From the NCBI GenBank assembly GCA_012510295.1, contig JAAZID010000096.1:1-9598 (forward strand): 9,598 bases of DNA, written 5' to 3'. Shown in pieces: positions 6,177-9,598 of this stretch (positions are counted from its first letter, which is position 1; each line of letters begins with the position of its first letter). Below the pieces are notes generated by a model that had not been told where the DNA came from, ran no database searches, and saw only the letters and a list, made by a program, of their open reading frames with translations. The translations under genes were made by a program, and so were the position numbers. This DNA is from Methanomicrobiales archaeon (GTDB lineage Archaea > Halobacteriota > Methanomicrobia > Methanomicrobiales > Methanoculleaceae).

Positions 6177-6839
6177 CTATAACCGGTGCACCGCCCCGAG
6201 GCCTCCCGGCCGGAAGGCCTCCGGGTACCGATCGGCGATCTCCCTGATCTTGTCGGTGCAGTGTGAGGCCGAGACGTAGGCAAGCCCTTCGAGCGCATCG
6301 ATATCGTCATCGGTGACGGTATGCAGCCCGCCGATGACCCCCCATACCGTGCCTTCCCGGGAGACCCGGTCGATGATCCGACTGAGATGCGGGTGGGCGC
6401 ATCCGGTGATGATCAGGAGGCCACCGGCGAGATCGATTGCGAGCGACTGTTCCTGTATATCGGTCCCGAGCGGGCCTGTTGTGGCGATGCCGGGTGCGAT
6501 CTCCGTCCAGTCCTCAATGATAACGGGGGTGGTGTGGTTCCTGATCAGGCCGAGCGTCTCTCTGGAAAAGCCCCTGTGGACGAAGACCTCCATCGCAGAG
6601 TTCTCGGCGAGGAGCGCCTGGAGCCCCCCGGTGTGGTCCCAGTGATCGTGGGAGAGCGCGAGGCTCTGGATATCCGCAGGCAGGATCCCGAGCACACGCA
6701 TGTTCGATAGCAGTACGTCTCCTTTTGCACCGGTATCAAAGAGCAGCTTCGCCTCGTGGATATAGCAGGAAAACCCCCAGTCCGGTGTGAGGCCCTCACG
6801 GCCGGGGATGTTATTGTAGACCTCGGTGATGGTACGCAT
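6177..6839 (-). CDS. Metallo-beta-lactamase-fold hydrolase, COG1237 type
   Basis: A 220-residue soluble metal-dependent enzyme. The metal site is SHDHWDHTGG (H64, H66, D68, H69), with LLFDTGA at 33-38 before it, ITGCAHPHL (H149) for the third ligand region, GGLHTV (H173) and ASHCTD (H193) near the C-terminus. The order and spacing fit the COG1237 group, annotated after 7,8-dihydropterin-6-methyl-4-(beta-D-ribofuranosyl)-aminobenzene-5'-phosphate synthase. That name implies a tie to methanopterin synthesis, but the substrate of this member cannot be read from sequence. It seems shorter than many family members. ATG 6839 is chosen because AAGGAG lies 10 bases before it and the family fold starts right there; the frame is open to 6920. 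It lies downstream of the SIMPL gene on the same strand, beyond a probable terminator, so it probably has its own promoter. Confidence 0.85.
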   Translation of the reverse strand: MRTITEVYNNIPGREGLTPDWGFSCYIHEAKLLFDTGAKGDVLLSNMRVLGILPADIQSLALSHDHWDHTGGLQALLAENSAMEVFVHRGFSRETLGLIRNHTTPVIIEDWTEIAPGIATTGPLGTDIQEQSLAIDLAGGLLIITGCAHPHLSRIIDRVSREGTVWGVIGGLHTVTDDDIDALEGLAYVSASHCTDKIREIADRYPEAFRPGGLGAVHRL

Positions 6840-6894
6840 AACAGACAGACTCCTTCCCGGGGAGGGATTATGCTTCCCGATGGGGCAAGGATAC

Positions 6895-6900
6895 AAAAAA
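6895..6900 (-). terminator. Oligo-T terminator after the SIMPL gene
   Basis: On the minus strand a TTTTTT run occurs 16 bases past the SIMPL stop codon, directly after GC-rich sequence (GAGCCCCGCCAC). Archaeal RNA polymerase terminates at such runs without a hairpin. It separates the SIMPL gene from the metallo-beta-lactamase-fold gene downstream. Confidence 0.55.
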
Positions 6901-6916
6901 GTGGCGGGGCTCGGGT

Positions 6917-7663
6917 TCACGCTATGACGTAGGTGATGGAGACACTCGCGGTCACATCGATCTCGCCGGCCTCGATCGGGGTCGGGGGAGCGCCTCCGGC
7001 GACCATCATCTCCATGTCAGCGTAGCGATTGTCGTAGGACATGGGCACGTAGCTACCCCCGACGTTGACCTCCTTGACGTCGATGATGGTCTTTCCGATG
7101 GCCGCTGTGACCGCATCCGCATCACCCCGGGCCTGCTTCACGGCGGCCGTCAGGGCTTCTGCCCGGAACTCCTGCTGCTTTTCGTCGCTCAGGGTCAGTG
7201 TGAGCTGGTCGACCCGGTTCGCACCGTTCGCGACCGCCAGGTCAACGATATCGCCGGCGCGGTCTATGGCATCGAGCCGGACCCTGAGGCTGTTTGTGAC
7301 CCGGTAGAACTTGACTTTTGAGCTTGTCAGGAGTTTTTCATCCTTCTCGGTCACCGGCGTGATGGAATAGCCGGCGGTCTTGAGGTCTTTTGCTGGAACG
7401 CCGGCGGCTTTCAGGGCGTTGACCACGGCATCCATCTTCTGTGCGTTCTGCTGCTGCGCGACTTTTGCATCAGCGTGCTCGGTCTCGACTGCGAACACGA
7501 TGATGGCAAGGTCGGGCGTGGTCGTCACCTTGCCGGTGCCCGATACATGGATCACCTTATCCTTGGACTCATCAGGTTGCTGTGCGGTGACGCCCCCGAT
7601 CACTGCGGCGCAGAGGACCATCAGGGCGACCCCGAGAAGTGCTATCTTTCCTTTCATTGGCAT
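6917..7663 (-). CDS. Exported SIMPL-domain (DUF541) protein
   Basis: A 248-residue exported protein. Residues 1-27 are a signal peptide: basic start (MPMKGK), hydrophobic core, and a GGVTA-QQ cleavage site. There is no proper lipobox (Cys18 lies within MVLCAA). The rest is the SIMPL/DUF541 domain. It starts with the typical strand VIHVSGTGKVTTTPDLAIIV, where the VxGxGxVxxxPD pattern is diagnostic, followed by helices with NAQKMDAVVNALKAAGV and KDLKTAGYSITPV. It ends in GEIDVTASVSITYVIA, the usual closing strand. Members in bacteria are periplasmic or outer-surface proteins linked to oxidative stress or found as oligomeric rings; the function in archaea is unknown. No Shine-Dalgarno precedes the ATG, but a TATA-like box is 27 bases upstream, which supports a leaderless mRNA starting at ATG 7663 and not at the second ATG at 7657. 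It is divergent from the ligase gene. Confidence 0.88.
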   Translation of the reverse strand: MPMKGKIALLGVALMVLCAAVIGGVTAQQPDESKDKVIHVSGTGKVTTTPDLAIIVFAVETEHADAKVAQQQNAQKMDAVVNALKAAGVPAKDLKTAGYSITPVTEKDEKLLTSSKVKFYRVTNSLRVRLDAIDRAGDIVDLAVANGANRVDQLTLTLSDEKQQEFRAEALTAAVKQARGDADAVTAAIGKTIIDVKEVNVGGSYVPMSYDNRYADMEMMVAGGAPPTPIEAGEIDVTASVSITYVIA

Positions 7664-7686
7664 CGATCAACACTTGATTGAGCGAG

Positions 7687-7694
7687 AATAAATG
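7687..7694 (-). promoter_or_regulatory. Possible TATA box for the SIMPL gene (leaderless)
   Basis: On the minus strand CATTTATT is centred about 27 bases before the ATG at 7663, which lacks a Shine-Dalgarno sequence. The palindrome at 7704-7725 sits just upstream of it, where an activator or repressor could contact the transcription machinery. This is inference from spacing. Confidence 0.4.
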
Positions 7695-7703
7695 TCTTGC
7701 TTT

Positions 7704-7725
7704 AGCTACGAGAATTTTCGTAGCT
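7704..7725. repeat. Palindrome, 8-base arms, upstream of SIMPL TATA box
   Basis: AGCTACGA (7704-7711) and TCGTAGCT (7718-7725) are perfect inverted copies around a 6-base AT-rich centre (GAATTT). The size and symmetry fit a binding site for a dimeric helix-turn-helix regulator. It lies in the divergent promoter region and outside the confident coding region. The regulator is unknown. Confidence 0.5.
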
Positions 7726-7731
7726 TTCACG

Positions 7732-7754
7732 GCGAGATTTTTGAAAATCTACGC
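7732..7754. repeat. Second palindrome in the SIMPL-ligase promoter region
   Basis: AGATTTT (7735-7741) and AAAATCT (7744-7750) are inverted copies with a 2-base centre. GCG (7732-7734) and CGC (7752-7754) extend them once A7751 is bulged. It starts 6 bases after the first palindrome, and both share a CGAGA...TTTT left half. Two adjacent sites could bind the same dimer cooperatively, or this could be only a hairpin. Confidence 0.4.
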
Positions 7755-7844
7755 ATTCCGGCCCTTATCTATGTTTTACCCCCCTGGCGAACCACAACGT
7801 TCAAGTATCCCCCGGCAGGAGTAACTCTCTGGAACAGAGGTACC

Positions 7845-9581
7845 GTGAAATTCTCAACCCTCGCCTCCTGCTTTGAGCGGTTGGAGGCTACATCATCCCG
7901 AAACGAGATGACCACCCTCATCGCACGCCTCCTCGCCGGGACGTCGCCGGATGATATCGCGATCGTCTGCTACTTCACGCTCGGTATGATCGCGCCCGGC
8001 TACAGCGGCATAGTCCCGGGTATCGGGGAGCGGACCGCAGCGGCGGCGATCGCCATTGCGGCCGGCGTCGATCTGAAAGTGGTCGATTCGGTGGCGCGAG
8101 AGCTCGGTGACTACGGCGATGCCGCCGCGAGCCTTGCCGGGGGTGCGCCGGGGGCGCTCACGGTCCGGGATGTCCACCGGGGCTTTCTGGCGATCGCCCG
8201 GGCATCGGGCCCCGGTTCGGCCGACCGGAAGGTACAGACTCTCGCCGAGATGCTCGCCGCCGCCACACCCCCGGAACGGCGCTACCTCGTCAGGCTCGCC
8301 ACCGGGGAGATGCGGCTCGGTGCCGGGGATATGACGCTCCTCGATGCTCTGGCGGAGGCGTTCCTGGGCTCGAAGGCCGCCCGGCCGCCCCTTGAGCATG
8401 CTTACAACATATCTTCAGACATCGGCCTTGTGGCCCGGACGCTCCAGGAGTCCGGTCTTCCCGGTGTCCGGGCGATACCGGTCACCCTGCACCGGCCCAT
8501 CCGGCCGATGCTCACCCAGCGGGTCTCCCGGATATCCGATATCCCTGAGCGGATCGGCTCATCGACCATCGCCGTCGAGGAGAAGTACGACGGTGAGCGG
8601 ATCCAGGCCCACAAGGACGGCGACGATGTCACCCTCTTCTCCCGACGGTTGACCGACGTCACCCACCAGTATCCCGATATCGCCCGGCACATCCGGCAGC
8701 ACGTCACGGCCGATACGGCGATCCTCGATGGCGAAGCGGTCGCGTTCGATCACGAGACCGGGACCTATCAGCCTTTCCAGACCCTTATGCGGCGCCGCCG
8801 GAAATATCAGGTCAGCGAGGTCGCCCGCGATATCCCTGCAACCTACAGAGTCTTTGACCTCCTCTACGCAGATGGTGAGTCATACCTCCGCCGGAACTAC
8901 CCGGAACGGCGTGCGAGGCTTGAGGAGGTCCTCATCCCCGATGAGAGAATATCCCCGACAGGCCGCACCCTGACCGGGGACCTCGATGGGATCGTGGAGT
9001 TCTACCTCACCTGCATCGAGCGGGGGCTTGAGGGCATCGTCTGCAAGTCGTGCGCAGAGGACTCATTCTACCGGGCGGGGGCGCGGGAGTGGCAGTGGAT
9101 CAAGTGGAAGAGCGATTACGGGACTGATCTCGTTGATACACTTGACCTGGTCGTCGTCGGCGCGAGCGCCGGGCGCGGGAAGCGTGCCGGAACCTATGGC
9201 TCCCTCCTCTGCGCCGCCTACAGCCCCGGGGAGGATATATTCCAGACGGTCTGCGGCCTCGGGACCGGGTTTACCGATGTCGACCTGGCAGACCTCCCTC
9301 AAAGGTTCGCCGGCCTGCGGGTGGACCGGCAGCCCGCCCGGGTGATGGTGACCCCGCAGGCCGTACCCGACTTCTGGTTCGCACCGGTCCGGGTGGTCGA
9401 GGTGCTCGGGTCTGAGATCACCGAGAGCCCGGTCCACACCTGCAACTGGGATCCAGAGCGACGGCGGGGGCTTGCCCTCCGGTTTCCACGGTTCGTGCGG
9501 TGGCGGGATGAGAGGAGTGCTGAGGCGGCGACGACGACCACCGAGGTTGCAGAGATGTTTCGCAGGCGGCGGGAGGGATAG
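7845..9581 (+). CDS. lig: ATP-dependent DNA ligase
   Basis: A 578-residue archaeal replicative and repair DNA ligase. It seals nicks between Okazaki fragments through a ligase-AMP intermediate. Domains: N-terminal DNA-binding (about 1-205), adenylation (about 215-415) and OB-fold (about 420-560). Motif I is EEKYDGERIQ with catalytic Lys247. Motif III is YRVFDLLY (334-341), motif IV EGIVCKS (396-402), motif V WIKWKSD (418-424), and the C-terminal RFPRFVRWRDER (546-557) corresponds to motif VI. All nucleotide-contacting motifs look intact. GTG 7845 is chosen because AGAGGT precedes it, the family opening (KFSTLASCFERLEATSSR) follows it, and it puts the lysine close to the usual position near 249. 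The frame is open to 7692, but that part overlaps the palindromes and looks non-coding. It probably shares an mRNA with the gene that starts at 9583. Confidence 0.97.
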   Translation: MKFSTLASCFERLEATSSRNEMTTLIARLLAGTSPDDIAIVCYFTLGMIAPGYSGIVPGIGERTAAAAIAIAAGVDLKVVDSVARELGDYGDAAASLAGGAPGALTVRDVHRGFLAIARASGPGSADRKVQTLAEMLAAATPPERRYLVRLATGEMRLGAGDMTLLDALAEAFLGSKAARPPLEHAYNISSDIGLVARTLQESGLPGVRAIPVTLHRPIRPMLTQRVSRISDIPERIGSSTIAVEEKYDGERIQAHKDGDDVTLFSRRLTDVTHQYPDIARHIRQHVTADTAILDGEAVAFDHETGTYQPFQTLMRRRRKYQVSEVARDIPATYRVFDLLYADGESYLRRNYPERRARLEEVLIPDERISPTGRTLTGDLDGIVEFYLTCIERGLEGIVCKSCAEDSFYRAGAREWQWIKWKSDYGTDLVDTLDLVVVGASAGRGKRAGTYGSLLCAAYSPGEDIFQTVCGLGTGFTDVDLADLPQRFAGLRVDRQPARVMVTPQAVPDFWFAPVRVVEVLGSEITESPVHTCNWDPERRRGLALRFPRFVRWRDERSAEAATTTTEVAEMFRRRREG

Positions 9582-9582
9582 A

Positions 9583-9598
9583 ATGGAGAAACTCAAAC
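9583..9598 (+). CDS. Start of the next gene, truncated by window end
   Basis: ATG at 9583 begins MEKLK... and is preceded at a 5-base distance by GGGAGGG, a strong ribosome binding site formed by the last ligase codons. It lies 1 base after the ligase stop, so it is almost certainly translated from the same mRNA. Too few codons are present to identify the product. Confidence 0.6.

Noticed and set aside
7692..7844. 51-residue N-terminal extension of DNA ligase
   Set aside because: It covers two palindromes and promoter-like DNA, does not resemble ligases, and would shift the catalytic lysine from 247 to 298; GTG 7845 has a ribosome binding site.
1..9598. CRISPR array, insertion sequence or prophage
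   Set aside because: No regularly spaced repeats, transposase or integrase motifs, terminal inverted repeats or phage genes were seen.

Overview
The window most likely comes from a methanogenic archaeon, probably of the order Methanomicrobiales and close to Methanoculleus. This rests on family recognition, not on a search. The evidence is an archaeal ATP-dependent DNA ligase, a stand-alone two-KH-domain NusA-like factor, an archaeal DUF432 gene coupled to an MscS channel, a methanogen-type PAS/HATPase sensor protein, high GC with GTG starts, and promoters whose TATA-like boxes lie about 27 bases before a start codon (leaderless mRNAs).

Layout. Bases 2-678 (+): the tail of a small membrane protein (DUF3784-like), then a DUF3887-type lipoprotein. 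Bases 679-1648 hold no confident gene. They contain one doubtful minus-strand ORF with a good ribosome binding site and a nested inverted repeat that could fold as RNA. Bases 1649-2372 (-): nusA-like and hisE, overlapping by 8 bases. Bases 2568-3998 (-): a two-PAS sensor protein with an intact ATPase domain but no visible phosphoacceptor histidine. Bases 3999-4600 are non-coding, with a repeat set able to form alternative hairpins and what may be the tail of a decayed gene. Bases 4601-6168 (+): DUF432 and MscS with overlapping ends. Bases 6177-7663 (-): a SIMPL-domain exported protein followed by a COG1237-type metallo-beta-lactamase-fold enzyme, with an oligo-T terminator between them. Bases 7664-7844: a divergent intergenic region with two adjacent palindromes. 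Bases 7845-9581 (+): DNA ligase. The next gene starts at 9583.

How the genes relate. This is a mosaic of short transcription units and not one pathway. Housekeeping functions (NusA-like, HisE, DNA ligase) alternate with envelope and signalling functions (lipoprotein, PAS sensor, DUF432/MscS, SIMPL protein). The clearest functional pair is DUF432-MscS, probably an osmotic-stress module. I see no mobile element, CRISPR array, tRNA or rRNA, and no convincing wholly new system. The parts most worth a second look are the histidine-less sensor, the DUF432-MscS pair, the two possible structured RNAs and the double palindrome upstream of the ligase.
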